This document shows positions 1 to 6,742 of a stretch of DNA of 49,095 nt, in pieces. Below the pieces are notes generated by a model. That model saw only the letters and a program-made list of their open reading frames with translations, made no database searches and was not told where the DNA came from. Each line of letters starts with the position of its first letter. Position 1 is the stretch's first letter. A program made the translations under genes and the position numbers. The DNA is from an uncultured Pseudomonadota bacterium (GTDB taxonomy: Bacteria > Myxococcota_A > UBA796 > GCA-2862545): contig CAIOSP010000075.1 of NCBI GenBank assembly GCA_903861005.1, positions 1 to 49,095 of the forward strand, in the 5' to 3' direction.

Positions 1-113
1 ACGACCGTTCGCTGCACGAACTCTCCGGGTGCGAGAGAGACGATCTTGGGGATCCCGTCAAACGCCACCGCGACCGCAGAGTTGGTCGTCCCGAAATCGA
101 TTCCTACCTTCAT
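1..113 (-). CDS. Hsp70/DnaK-like actin-fold ATPase, N-terminus only (runs off the left edge)
   Basis: The reverse strand reads from an ATG at 113 through 37 codons to the window edge without a stop. The start MKVGIDFGTTNSAVAVAFDG contains the phosphate-1 signature of the Hsp70/actin ATPase superfamily (IDFGTTNS), located exactly at the N-terminus as in DnaK, HscA and YegD. The protein is therefore an Hsp70-type ATPase of unknown subtype. No cochaperone gene is visible, and the helix-turn-helix remnant beginning about 250 nt away is divergently oriented. Only about 6% of a usual Hsp70 is seen, so chaperone versus Hsp70-like regulator cannot be decided. Confidence 0.75.
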   Translation of the reverse strand, partial: MKVGIDFGTTNSAVAVAFDGIPKIVSLAPGEFVQRTV

Positions 114-338
114 GCGCGCCCGCCACCACAGGAACGGTGGCTTCGCTGAAAGCAGACCGCCGACCCTCCTCCCGCTGTAGCAGACGCTCGCGGCGTCTGC
201 TAGCGCCAAGCCTGGTCGCCGCGCCCGCGTCGCCCGTCCGCGAGTTGCAGGTGCTTCGGCAGCCGTGGTTCGACGGGGACGTCCAAAGCGCCATCGACGA
301 TGTGCTCGTCGTGGTGAACGAGATCGGGTGCGCCCCCA
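114..338. other. Intergenic stretch with no recognisable gene
   Basis: This holds the divergent upstream region of the Hsp70-like gene and the left flank of the decayed helix-turn-helix copy. A plus-strand frame stays open across it and into the decayed copy, and part of it (about 235-338) has protein-like composition, but I recognise no family. It may be a further gene remnant. Confidence 0.4.
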
Positions 339-558
339 GTCGATACCTAGACAGAACTTGTCGGATCGAGTTCACACTCGTCCGCAAGGCCGGTCCAAAG
401 ACGGAGATCGCCGAGCGGAAGCCCGTCGGGTGGCGGGCTCGGGAGTGGCGGCAGATGCTGGACGAGGGCGTATACCGGAATCAGTCGGAGTTAGCGCGCG
501 GCGAGGGGTGTGGACGGCGGCGGTGAGCATCGCGTTGAGGAAGCTGCGGGAGACGTGA
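339..558 (+). repeat. Left copy of about 220-bp imperfect direct repeat flanking the nuclease module
   Basis: It aligns with 2496-2722 over its whole length. The identical core includes the upstream block tagacagaacttgtcgga and long stretches of the helix-turn-helix coding region. The upstream block contains a short inverted repeat, GACA-gaact-TGTC (350-362 here, 2507-2519 in the other copy). Its conservation outside the coding sequence suggests an operator or a recombination boundary. Confidence 0.75.
365..558 (+). pseudogene. Decayed copy of small helix-turn-helix gene
   Basis: This stretch is a degraded duplicate of the intact 66-codon gene at 2522-2722. The position matching the intact ATG is ATC (365-367). 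The reading frame runs through WRAREW..MLDEGVYRNQSELARGEG and is then shifted near 510, where the run of five G in the intact copy is four G here; the tail TAAVSIALRKLR continues in another frame to a stop at 556-558. Start loss plus frameshift point to inactivity. The pair brackets the nuclease module, which suggests duplication or repeat-mediated insertion. Confidence 0.75.
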
Positions 559-684
559 CGCACAGGGGCCCGCCACTGTTCCCCGCGGACGATGCCAGCA
601 CGACGAGCGCGCAAGGCGGTGGTGCGCCGAAATGGCGGTCATCCCATGGCCGCCTGTCATGGTACACGCAGGTTCGGAGGGTGC

Positions 685-1731
685 ATGGGCGACGATCTCG
701 CATGGCAGTCGGACTACGCGGCGCTGCTCGACGAAGTGGAGGCACGCGTGCACGCGGCGCAGGTGCGCGCGGCCGCGTCGGTCAACCGCGAGTTGGTCCT
801 GCTGTACTGGCGTATCGGGCGCGACATCCTCGACCGCCAGACGTCCCTGGGCTGGGGCGCCAAAGTCGTGGACCGGCTCGGCAGCGACCTGCGACGTGTG
901 TTCCCGGACATGAAGGGGTTCTCCCCACGAAACCTCAAGTACATGCGAGCTTTTGCGGAGGCTTGGCCGGACGAGGAGTTTGTGCAGCAGGCTGCTGCAC
1001 AACTGCCCTGGTTTCACAACGTCGTGGTCGTCGAGCGCATCAAGGACCCTACCGTCCGCCGATTCTACCTGGAGGCATGCGCGGAGCACGGGTGGTCGCG
1101 AAACGTGCTCGTCGTCCAGATCGAGACGCGGCTGCACGAGCGCCAGGGACGGTCCCCCTCCAACTTCGCGTCGACCCTGCCACCGCCGCAGTCAGAGCTC
1201 GCCCAACAGATCACGAAGGATCCCTACGTCTTCGACTTCCTCACCCTCGCCGCCGATGCGCGGGAGCGCGACCTCGAACGCGGGCTCGTCACGCACCTGC
1301 GGGACTTCCTGATCGAACTCGGCGTGGGCTTCTCGTTCGTCGGCTCGCAGGTCCGGCTGGAGGTGGCTGGGGAGGACTTCCATGTCGACCTGCTTTTCTA
1401 CCACTTGCGCTTGCGCTGCTTCGTAGTGGTCGAGTTGAAGATGGGGAACTTCCAGCCCGAGTACGCTGGGAAGATGAACTTCTATCTGTCCGCCGTCGAC
1501 GCCCAGCTCAAGCACGCCACCGACCAGCCGACCATCGGGATCCTCCTCTGCAAGGACAAGAAGGATCTGGTGGTCGAGTACGCCCTGCGCGGCCTCGCCA
1601 AGCCGATCGGCGTGGCAAACTGGGAGACGCGCCTCGTCGAGCGACTGCCGGACGAGCTCTCAGGGAGCCTCCCAACCGTCGAGGAGATGGAGACCGAGCT
1701 CCGCGGTGCGTCGGGCGAGGCCGAGGAATGA
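685..1731 (+). CDS. DUF1016 (YhcG-type) PD-(D/E)XK nuclease family protein
   Basis: A 348-residue protein with the two parts typical of the DUF1016/YhcG family: an N-terminal helical DUF1016_N region (about 10-170, with LLYWRIGRDIL and the FSPRNLKYMRAFAEAWP block) and a C-terminal PD-(D/E)XK nuclease fold (about 175-345). Candidate catalytic residues are D235 (FHVDLLFY) and E250/K252 (VVVELKMG). I chose the ATG at 685 because GGAGG (676-680) lies just upstream; the frame is open further upstream without family similarity. The stop overlaps the next start by 4 nt (ATGA). Members are common in mobile and defence-associated loci; the cellular substrate is not settled. Family call is secure; a defence role is inference. 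Confidence 0.9.
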   Translation: MGDDLAWQSDYAALLDEVEARVHAAQVRAAASVNRELVLLYWRIGRDILDRQTSLGWGAKVVDRLGSDLRRVFPDMKGFSPRNLKYMRAFAEAWPDEEFVQQAAAQLPWFHNVVVVERIKDPTVRRFYLEACAEHGWSRNVLVVQIETRLHERQGRSPSNFASTLPPPQSELAQQITKDPYVFDFLTLAADARERDLERGLVTHLRDFLIELGVGFSFVGSQVRLEVAGEDFHVDLLFYHLRLRCFVVVELKMGNFQPEYAGKMNFYLSAVDAQLKHATDQPTIGILLCKDKKDLVVEYALRGLAKPIGVANWETRLVERLPDELSGSLPTVEEMETELRGASGEAEE

Positions 1732-2420
1732 ACACGGTTCCACTAGCCTCCCGCTTGGTCGGGCTGCTTCACGGGCACCATGTCGAAGCCGAGATCCGCG
1801 ACGACATGGTCTATCTGCCGGTTGTCGACCGCTGGGCGAACCTCTGGATGTGGAGAACGGAATCTGGCTCGTTCCTCATGGAGGTGCGCGCCACGGGGGC
1901 GGACGAGCAGGTCGTCGCCGACCGCTGGGCTGCCCTCGGTGCCGATGCAGAAACGGCAATCCGCGACGGGCTGGAGTCGTTCTGTCGGTGCGGCTTCCAC
2001 GTGCTGCTCGCCGCCCTCTGGGGCGTCCTGGAGACGGATCAGGTCGACCACGAGGAGCGGTGGATCGCTGACCAGCAGTGGGACCTCTACCTCGGTCCGT
2101 ACACCACCCGAGTCAGCCCGGACACACCGACCCTCGTCGCACCCGCCGGGTTCGTCGATCGGGTGCTGGCGGCGCTCGGCGAACACTTGCTGGATGGCGA
2201 GACGCACCTGCTGCGCGTCTACGTGGCGGTACTAAACGGCGCGGTGACGGTGGAGGGGGTGGTGGACGATCAGACGTCCGCGGCGTTGGGTCGAGCCCTG
2301 TCCACCGCCGCTTGGGCCTTCCCCCCGACGGGCTTCGCCTCTCTCCGCTGGATCGTCGCGGCCCGTCGCAGACGAGGCTCGACGGCCAACCTGATGGTGC
2401 GGACCTGTGGAGCCGGCTGA
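1728..2420 (+). CDS. Unknown protein coupled to the DUF1016 nuclease
   Basis: A 230-residue protein whose ATG overlaps the nuclease stop (ATGA), so the two are very likely co-translated. It has no signal peptide or membrane segment and is rich in Trp and acidic residues (for example RWANLWMWRT near residue 40). The C-terminal end is Arg-rich. I do not recognise the family with confidence; it has the look of small cytosolic proteins of the DUF6348 kind, but that is a guess. Its position makes it a candidate partner, regulator or immunity-like protein for the nuclease. Confidence 0.7.
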   Translation: MNTVPLASRLVGLLHGHHVEAEIRDDMVYLPVVDRWANLWMWRTESGSFLMEVRATGADEQVVADRWAALGADAETAIRDGLESFCRCGFHVLLAALWGVLETDQVDHEERWIADQQWDLYLGPYTTRVSPDTPTLVAPAGFVDRVLAALGEHLLDGETHLLRVYVAVLNGAVTVEGVVDDQTSAALGRALSTAAWAFPPTGFASLRWIVAARRRRGSTANLMVRTCGAG

Positions 2421-2495
2421 CACGGCAGACTCGGACATTGAGGTACGAGTGGCGGACTCTCGATCCAGGATCGGCCTGGATGAGGAACGCCACCA

Positions 2496-2722
2496 GTCAA
2501 TACGTAGACAGAACTTGTCGGATGGAGTTCACACTTGCTCGAAATGGGGGTCCGATGGACGATATCGTTGAACGGAAGCCCATCGGCTGGCGGGCTCGGG
2601 AGTGGCAGCGGATGCTCGATGAGGGCGTGTACCGGAACCAATCGGAGTTAGCGCGCGGCGAGGGGGTGTCGACGGCGGCGGTGAGCATCGCGTTGCAGAA
2701 GCTGCGACAGCATCCAGGCTGA
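2496..2722 (+). repeat. Right copy of about 220-bp imperfect direct repeat flanking the nuclease module
   Basis: This is the partner of 339-558 and contains the intact helix-turn-helix gene. Together the two copies bracket 559-2495, which holds the DUF1016 gene and its coupled partner. Confidence 0.75.
2522..2722 (+). CDS. Small helix-turn-helix protein (66 aa)
   Basis: The ATG follows the conserved block tagacagaacttgtcgg. The product has a charged N-terminus, then GWRAREWQRMLDEGVYRNQS and ELARGEGVSTAAVSIALQKL, which reads as a helix-turn-helix of the ParB/KorB or Xre-like kind (QSELARGEGVSTAAVSIAL: helix, turn, recognition helix). It is very short, so it would act as a stand-alone DNA binder, probably as a dimer. 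The frame is open further upstream, but similarity with the decayed copy at 365-558 fades upstream of this ATG. It may regulate the adjacent nuclease pair; this is inference from position. Confidence 0.7.
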   Translation: MEFTLARNGGPMDDIVERKPIGWRAREWQRMLDEGVYRNQSELARGEGVSTAAVSIALQKLRQHPG

Positions 2723-2724
2723 CC

Positions 2725-2779
2725 GCCGATCGACAGGAGCTCGACGCCGATCGACAGGAGCTCGACTCGGATCGACGGG
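2725..2779 (+). repeat. 21-bp tandem repeat, two full units and one partial
   Basis: The unit gccgatcgacaggagctcgac occurs exactly at 2725-2745 and 2746-2766, followed by a degenerate partial third unit (tcggatcgacgggag). It lies just after the small helix-turn-helix gene. The period is a multiple of three, but no gene is supported here. It could be a binding array for the neighbouring DNA-binding protein or a slippage product. Confidence 0.8.
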
Positions 2780-2840
2780 AGATCCTTCCTCGTGCCCACT
2801 CTGGCGGAGCTGGACGACGTAGACACCCGCAGATCAGCGC

Positions 2841-2854
2841 GCTATCATGATAGC
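2841..2854. promoter_or_regulatory. 14-bp perfect palindrome, likely operator of the FitAB pair
   Basis: gctatcatgatagc is identical to its reverse complement and lies 13 nt upstream of the antitoxin start. FitA/VapB-type ribbon-helix-helix antitoxins bind inverted repeats over their own promoter, so this is a strong candidate autoregulatory operator. It is AT-rich compared with its surroundings and may overlap a -10 element (tatcat). Confidence 0.65.
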
Positions 2855-2866
2855 ATGGAGGTCGAG

Positions 2867-3100
2867 ATGGCCCAGCTCATCGTACGGAACCTCGACGAAG
2901 ACCTCGTCGAGGCGCTCAAGGCGCGTGCTGCCGCGCACGGTCGCTCGGCAGAGGCAGAGCACCGCGCGATCCTGCACGCCGCGCTCCACGGCCCCGCTGC
3001 CGGCAAGTCGCTGTGGGAGTGGCTCGCCGCGATGCCGGACGTCGGCGACGACGACGACTTCGCGCGGCAGCGGGATCTCCCGCGGGACGTGGAGCTGTGA
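2867..3100 (+). CDS. FitA-like ribbon-helix-helix antitoxin
   Basis: A 77-residue protein beginning MAQLIVRNLDEDLVEALKAR, the classic FitA/VapB start with a ribbon-helix-helix DNA-binding fold, followed by the HGRSAEAEHRAIL block. The C-terminal part (about 45-77, WEWLAAMPDVGDDDDFARQR) would wrap the toxin. Of two in-frame ATGs I chose 2867: GGAGG (2857-2861) lies at normal distance and the product then starts where the family starts; the other ATG (2855) would add four residues. It overlaps the toxin gene by 4 nt. It should neutralise the toxin and repress the operon through the palindrome at 2841-2854. Confidence 0.92.
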   Translation: MAQLIVRNLDEDLVEALKARAAAHGRSAEAEHRAILHAALHGPAAGKSLWEWLAAMPDVGDDDDFARQRDLPRDVEL

Positions 3101-3510
3101 GCTGGCTCCTCGACACGAACGTGATCACCGAGATCCGAAAAGGCCCGCGCGGCGACAAAGGCGTCGCTCGCTGGGCTGCCGGCAGGCAGGACGACGCGTG
3201 GCTTAGCGTGCTCACCGTGGGCGAGATCCGGCGCGGTATCGAGCTGAAGCGTCGAAAGGACGAGGTGACTGCGCGTCACCTGGAGGCCTGGCTCGAGGGA
3301 CTCCTCGGCAGCTTCGAGTCGCGCATCCTTCCTGTCGACGCGCGCGTCGCGGAAGTGTGGGGACGTTTGAATGTGCCGGATCCGCGTCCAACCGTGGACA
3401 CCTTGCTCGCCGCCACGGCGCTCGTGCACGGCCTGACGCTCGTGACGCGCAACGTGCAAGACGTTGAGGGAACGGGAGTAAAGGTTCTGAACCCGTTCGA
3501 CGGCGGATGA
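3097..3510 (+). CDS. FitB/VapC-type PIN-domain toxin
   Basis: A 137-residue PIN-domain endoribonuclease. The GTG start overlaps the antitoxin stop (GTGA). The acidic metal-binding set is intact: D6 in WLLDTNVI, E43 in TVGEIRRGI, D101 in TVDTLLAATA, with the usual TLVTRN strand near 114-119. The length and PIN pattern match FitB/VapC toxins, which cleave specific RNAs such as tRNAs; the target here is unknown. The pair looks functional. It sits just left of the tRNA fragment that marks the possible island edge. Confidence 0.93.
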   Translation: MSWLLDTNVITEIRKGPRGDKGVARWAAGRQDDAWLSVLTVGEIRRGIELKRRKDEVTARHLEAWLEGLLGSFESRILPVDARVAEVWGRLNVPDPRPTVDTLLAATALVHGLTLVTRNVQDVEGTGVKVLNPFDGG

Positions 3511-3575
3511 ACTCGGCGGTCGGGCGTCATGGCCCGCAAACCGAAACGAACGTCCTACGAACGAAAGTGAACGAG

Positions 3576-3617
3576 CGCCCCCAGCAGGATTCGAACCTGC
3601 GACCCCCGGCTTAGAAG
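3576..3617 (-). pseudogene. 3' half of a tRNA-Arg(TCT), candidate attachment-site remnant
   Basis: Read on the minus strand this gives an intact anticodon loop CTTCTAA, the 3' anticodon strand GCCGG, a variable loop, a perfect T arm (GCAGG-TTCGAAT-CCTGC) and the acceptor strand TGGGGGC with discriminator G. The 5' half is missing: just before the anticodon loop the sequence changes to GACCC, which does not pair with GCCGG. A full tRNA-Arg(TCT) in the same orientation lies 10.9 kb to the right. The two differ at five positions (variable loop, T arm), so this is not a simple copy of it. The break at the anticodon loop is typical of tyrosine-integrase att sites. Confidence 0.8.
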
Positions 3618-3734
3618 GGGTCAGCCGAATTGTTGGCGTTGGATGTGTGACGTTTGAAGCGTTTGTTTCGACGCCGGTGATGTTGGCGATGTTGGGCTAC
3701 GAGGCGGGTGTGTGTGGCGGCTATGTGGCGGAGA
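3617..3734. repeat. 118-bp imperfect direct repeat, copy 1
   Basis: It matches 6736-6853 with no gaps and about 8 mismatches. It starts with ggggtcag at the exact point where the tRNA fragment ends and finishes in ctatgtggcggaga, after which the copies diverge. In one plus-strand frame the left part could be a protein tail ending in RLKRLFRRR and a stop, but this copy has an in-frame stop before that. It is probably the end of a mobile element. Confidence 0.75.
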
Positions 3735-3866
3735 AATTGTTCACCGAGGGTGAACGGCCACCACCCCCACGCGGCGCGCGAGGTCCGTCCACAGCGGGCA
3801 AGGTCAAGTCGGCTACCTCGCCGAGTAGGGTTCACGACTGGGCGGCGCGGCGCGGCGCGGCGTGCC
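3735..3866. other. Intergenic stretch downstream of the lipoprotein gene
   Basis: Between the repeat and the lipoprotein stop I see no gene. It has short GC-rich reiterations (ggcgcggcgcggc near 3842) but no convincing terminator. Confidence 0.4.
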
Positions 3867-5063
3867 TCACCCGTTCTCCACGAACCCAAGCTCCATGACG
3901 ATGGTGATCAGCGAGCTCGAACCGTAGGGCTTGGTCGGGTCGAAGAACAGCAGCTCCTTCGGCAACACCTCGTAGGCGTTGCGGCGGAAGATCTCGACGC
4001 CGCCCGCGTCGAAGTCGATCACCGACAGAGAGCGCCACTCGTAGCCGCCTACCAGCTGGTCGAACCAGTCGAGGTTGACCCGCATCCAGGTGATCAGGGC
4101 GGAGCCGTCCGCGCAGGTTGGCAGCACCAGCACGGTGTCGGTCAGGGCGAGCTGCACGATGCCCTGATCAAAGCTGCATCCGTGCCAGCCGGTGATGCCG
4201 GCGATCTCCACCTCGGTGCCCGGGCGGTAGATCGGCCAAAAGTCCTCGAACATCTCCTGCCGATCGGTCACCTCCCACCGCTCGACCGGCTGCAGCCGCA
4301 TGGACGCGAGCACGCTGTCGCCGCCCGCGGTCGAGACCGTCGGGTCAAGCTCGGACGGGGTGACGAGGCCACTGCGCACCGTGTCCCACTCGTCGCCCAG
4401 CCCGACCAGGCGCACGGTGATGGCTCGGGGCGTGCCCGAGGCGGTCCACGCGCGCAGCGCGGTGATCACCGACGGCGCGCCGCGCACGTCGCCGATCGTG
4501 ACTGGGGGCAGCGAGACGTGAGTGGGGAAGGGCCGAAAGCCGATCGTGGCCGGGACGCGCGCCATGTCCACACGAATGGAGATCTTGGACAGCCGTCCGA
4601 CGTGGACCACGCCCACGCCGTCGATCGTCACCTCGACCTCGGCGTCGCCCAGGTCGGCGACCATCGTGTCGCGATCGGGGTCGCAGGTCTTGCCGTCGCC
4701 CAGGTACCCGTCGTCGCACGCGCAGGTGAAGGTGTCGCCGTCGGGCGTGCAGGCGGCGTGCTCGTCGCAGTCGTCGGTGCCCTCGGCGCACGCGTCGGTG
4801 GGGCACGCGCCGCAGTCGAGCGTGCTGCCGCAGCCGTCGTCGAGCGGTCCGCAGGTGACGCCCTCCGCGTCGCAGGTGGTCGGCGCGCAGGCCTGGGCGC
4901 AGTCGCACTCCCCGAACACGCCGGCGTCTCCGCACACCTTCACGCCAGCGCCCGCGCCGTCACACGCGCACGCGTGCTCCACGCCAGCGACGCAGCCTTC
5001 GTCCGGGGCCTTGGTTCCGCAGCCCGCGAGCAGCGCACCCAAAATCAGGGCCTTGAGAGTCAT
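3867..5063 (-). CDS. Cys-rich EGF-like surface lipoprotein
   Basis: A 398-residue lipoprotein precursor. The start MTLKALILGALLAGCGTKAP is a type II signal peptide with lipobox LAGC (Cys 15). A Cys-rich region follows (about 20-145), including an EGF-like module with HAACTPDG and CACDDGYLGDGKTC, then a region of about 250 residues without recognised domains. The ATG at 5063 is preceded by GGAGGGAA at good spacing. The frame remains open upstream into a truncated nucleotidyltransferase (see 5064-5417). Proteins of this kind are common on myxobacterial surfaces; no enzymatic role is visible. Confidence 0.85.
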   Translation of the reverse strand: MTLKALILGALLAGCGTKAPDEGCVAGVEHACACDGAGAGVKVCGDAGVFGECDCAQACAPTTCDAEGVTCGPLDDGCGSTLDCGACPTDACAEGTDDCDEHAACTPDGDTFTCACDDGYLGDGKTCDPDRDTMVADLGDAEVEVTIDGVGVVHVGRLSKISIRVDMARVPATIGFRPFPTHVSLPPVTIGDVRGAPSVITALRAWTASGTPRAITVRLVGLGDEWDTVRSGLVTPSELDPTVSTAGGDSVLASMRLQPVERWEVTDRQEMFEDFWPIYRPGTEVEIAGITGWHGCSFDQGIVQLALTDTVLVLPTCADGSALITWMRVNLDWFDQLVGGYEWRSLSVIDFDAGGVEIFRRNAYEVLPKELLFFDPTKPYGSSSLITIVMELGFVENG

Positions 5064-5417
5064 GATGGGCTTCCCTCCGTGGAGATCCCCTAGCGTGTGC
5101 CATGCGCGGGGGAGGTGCAGCACAGCGTGTCTCGCGCCCTCATCGTCCGGGCCCCGCGCGCGACGCCGCCAGTCCGCCTCGCGCACCAGCACGCAGAAGA
5201 GGCCGCCCGACTGCGGGCCCTCCTCCAGCGTCCACCACGCGACGCGCGTCACCACGCTGGGCACGATGCAGTCCACGTCGAGCGTCGCACGCAGCTGGGA
5301 GCGTCCCAGCGCGTCGAGGAACAGCCCGATGGTCGCGCCGCCGACGTACACCGGTTCGGGAGAGATCCAGGCCAGGTCGGCCGCGACCGCGTCGACGACG
5401 TGCTCGATGTCGCTCAC
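5064..5417 (-). pseudogene. Truncated nucleotidyltransferase (AbiEii-like), open into the lipoprotein gene
   Basis: A GTG at 5417 overlaps the stop of the upstream helix-turn-helix gene (GTGA). The product contains VYVGGATIGLFLDALG and then RATLDVDCIV, which fits a minimal nucleotidyltransferase core (GG motif and DxD). After about 70 residues family-like sequence fades, and there is no stop before the lipoprotein ATG, so the frame runs through as one long ORF of 516 codons. I read it as an N-terminal nucleotidyltransferase fragment whose 3' part was lost by rearrangement. A real fusion protein is less likely, because the lipoprotein has its own signal peptide and ribosome-binding site. Confidence 0.6.
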
Positions 5418-5917
5418 CGTCCACCCCCGAGGAGCTCGTCCAACCTCGCCACGGCGATCTCACGCTCGCGTGCGCGGCCAACCCGCATCACGTCGACGAG
5501 CGCCATGAGCTCGTAGAACGGGGCGCATCTCGCCGCGGCGGCTGGCACGCATGGGTGGAGCGGCTCCACGGACGGGCCGAAGTCGGAGCCGCCGTCTAGA
5601 GGCCACACGTAGGGCTGTTCGCTCCGAACCTGGGACGCGAGCGTGGGTCCGGCGTGCGCCGTCGCAATCCCGCGCGCCGGCGCACCGAGCTCGGCCGGGT
5701 AGACGTACCGGACTGCGTGGACGATCAGCTCGTGAAGCGCTGCGCGTCGCGGGCCACCCTCGACCAGGAGCCCGGACCGATCCAGCTGCGCGAGCGCCCG
5801 GTGGACGTTCGACTGGGAGATGCCGAGACCAAGGGCCAACTGCGCCTGGGTCCAGCGTGGTCCCAGGTCGGCGGAGGCCAGATAGGTGAGAACCATGAGG
5901 TCGACGGGCTTGAGCAT
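5414..5917 (-). CDS. Winged-helix protein paired with a nucleotidyltransferase (antitoxin-like)
   Basis: A 167-residue protein. Residues about 1-55 form a MarR-like winged helix (KPVDLMVLTYLA, then QLALGLGISQSNVHRALAQL). The remainder has HAVRYVYPAELG followed by ARGIATAHAGP, and near the C-terminus FYELMALVDVMRVGRARERE. This layout recurs in bacterial proteins encoded directly upstream of minimal nucleotidyltransferases, as here, where the next gene overlaps by 4 nt. The pairing resembles type IV AbiEi/AbiEii systems, but the partner is truncated. A near-perfect inverted repeat immediately upstream (5922-5945) suggests autoregulation. Alternative: an orphan regulator. Confidence 0.75.
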   Translation of the reverse strand: MLKPVDLMVLTYLASADLGPRWTQAQLALGLGISQSNVHRALAQLDRSGLLVEGGPRRAALHELIVHAVRYVYPAELGAPARGIATAHAGPTLASQVRSEQPYVWPLDGGSDFGPSVEPLHPCVPAAAARCAPFYELMALVDVMRVGRAREREIAVARLDELLGGGR

Positions 5918-5921
5918 CCAT

Positions 5922-5945
5922 TATCCAGAATCCGATTCTTGGATA
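5922..5945. promoter_or_regulatory. Inverted repeat, candidate operator of the winged-helix gene
   Basis: The arms TATCCAGAAT and ATTCTTGGATA flank a two-base centre, with a single extra T in the right arm. It lies only 5 nt from the ATG at 5917, where a bound repressor would block initiation. It is AT-rich against a GC-rich background, as expected for a promoter/operator. Confidence 0.55.
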
Positions 5946-6058
5946 GCGCGAGCGCCGCGGCAGGGCGAGCACGGCGGCGCTGAACGCCGAGGCGACGGGT
6001 TCGACACGCCGTCGCACGTCGATCAAGCCGCACCGCGGAACGAGGAGGAGATGGCCGA

Positions 6059-6742
6059 TCAGACCCCGGTCCCGATCGAACAGCTCAAGCCAGCTCCACC
6101 TAGGCCACGGTAGCCGCCCCGCGGCCCTTCACAATGCCGCGCCGACCGCCGCGCGCAGCTCCACCCCGAACGCTGCGCCCCGGTCGGAAGGACCTTTGCT
6201 CCGTCCGTCGCTGTCGTCTCTCGCCGCGCTCCGTCACCGAACCCCGGCCGACCCCTGCGGGTCCCCGCGCGCCGCGACCCGAGCAGCAGCACGCCGCCCT
6301 GGCCCGCGCGCTCGTCGTCCAGCCAGCGCCGCACCTCCCCGCTCGACGACAGCGCCAGCGCCACCTGGCGCATTCGGCCACGGCAGCCGGGGCAGGTCTG
6401 CGGGTCGTCCTTGAAACCGGCTGGAAGAGCACGCGGAGGAGCAGCGCCCCCCACGCGATCCAGCGACGCTGGAGGCGGTCCTCGTACACCTCGAACATGT
6501 CCGTGCGTCGGCGCAGCACGGGCACGATCGCCGAACTCATCTTCGACGCCGGCGCGAACACCCTGTGGTAGCGCACTAGGTGCTGACCCTTCGGCGGCAC
6601 CTGCGCCGCGAGCCTGCCCACGGGCTCCAACCCGCTGAGCTCCACCGTCTTCGTCCCATCGTCTCACACCTGCCGCAGCTTCAGCGACGCCCGGTCGTCG
6701 CGCATCACCAGCGTCGCCGGCTCGTCAATCACGTAGGGGTCA
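6059..6742 (-). pseudogene. IS91-family (Y2) transposase remnant, C-terminal part
   Basis: The minus-strand reading shows the C-terminal signature of IS91-type transposases: DEPATLVMRDD, then ELSGLEPVGRLAAQVPPKGQ, then HLVRYHRVFAPASK, then RRWIAWGALLLRVLF, and a zinc-knuckle-like CPGCRGRM. It is broken three ways. The N-terminus with the catalytic tyrosines is missing and the sequence ends abruptly at the 118-bp repeat near 6736-6742. There is an in-frame TGA at 6664-6666. A frameshift near 6420 separates the RRVLF part from the CPGC part. It is therefore inactive. It marks past transposition in the island. Confidence 0.8.

Noticed and set aside
510-1727. Upstream extension of the DUF1016 partner gene (636 codons)
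   Set aside because: The first 406 codons are a shadow of the nuclease; the real start overlaps the nuclease stop at 1728.
2725-2779. CRISPR-like repeats
   Set aside because: Units are directly abutted without spacers, only two perfect units; no cas genes in the window.
3708-5093. 461-codon plus-strand ORF over the lipoprotein
   Set aside because: It is antisense to the lipoprotein with its signal peptide and ribosome-binding site, and shows no protein features of its own.
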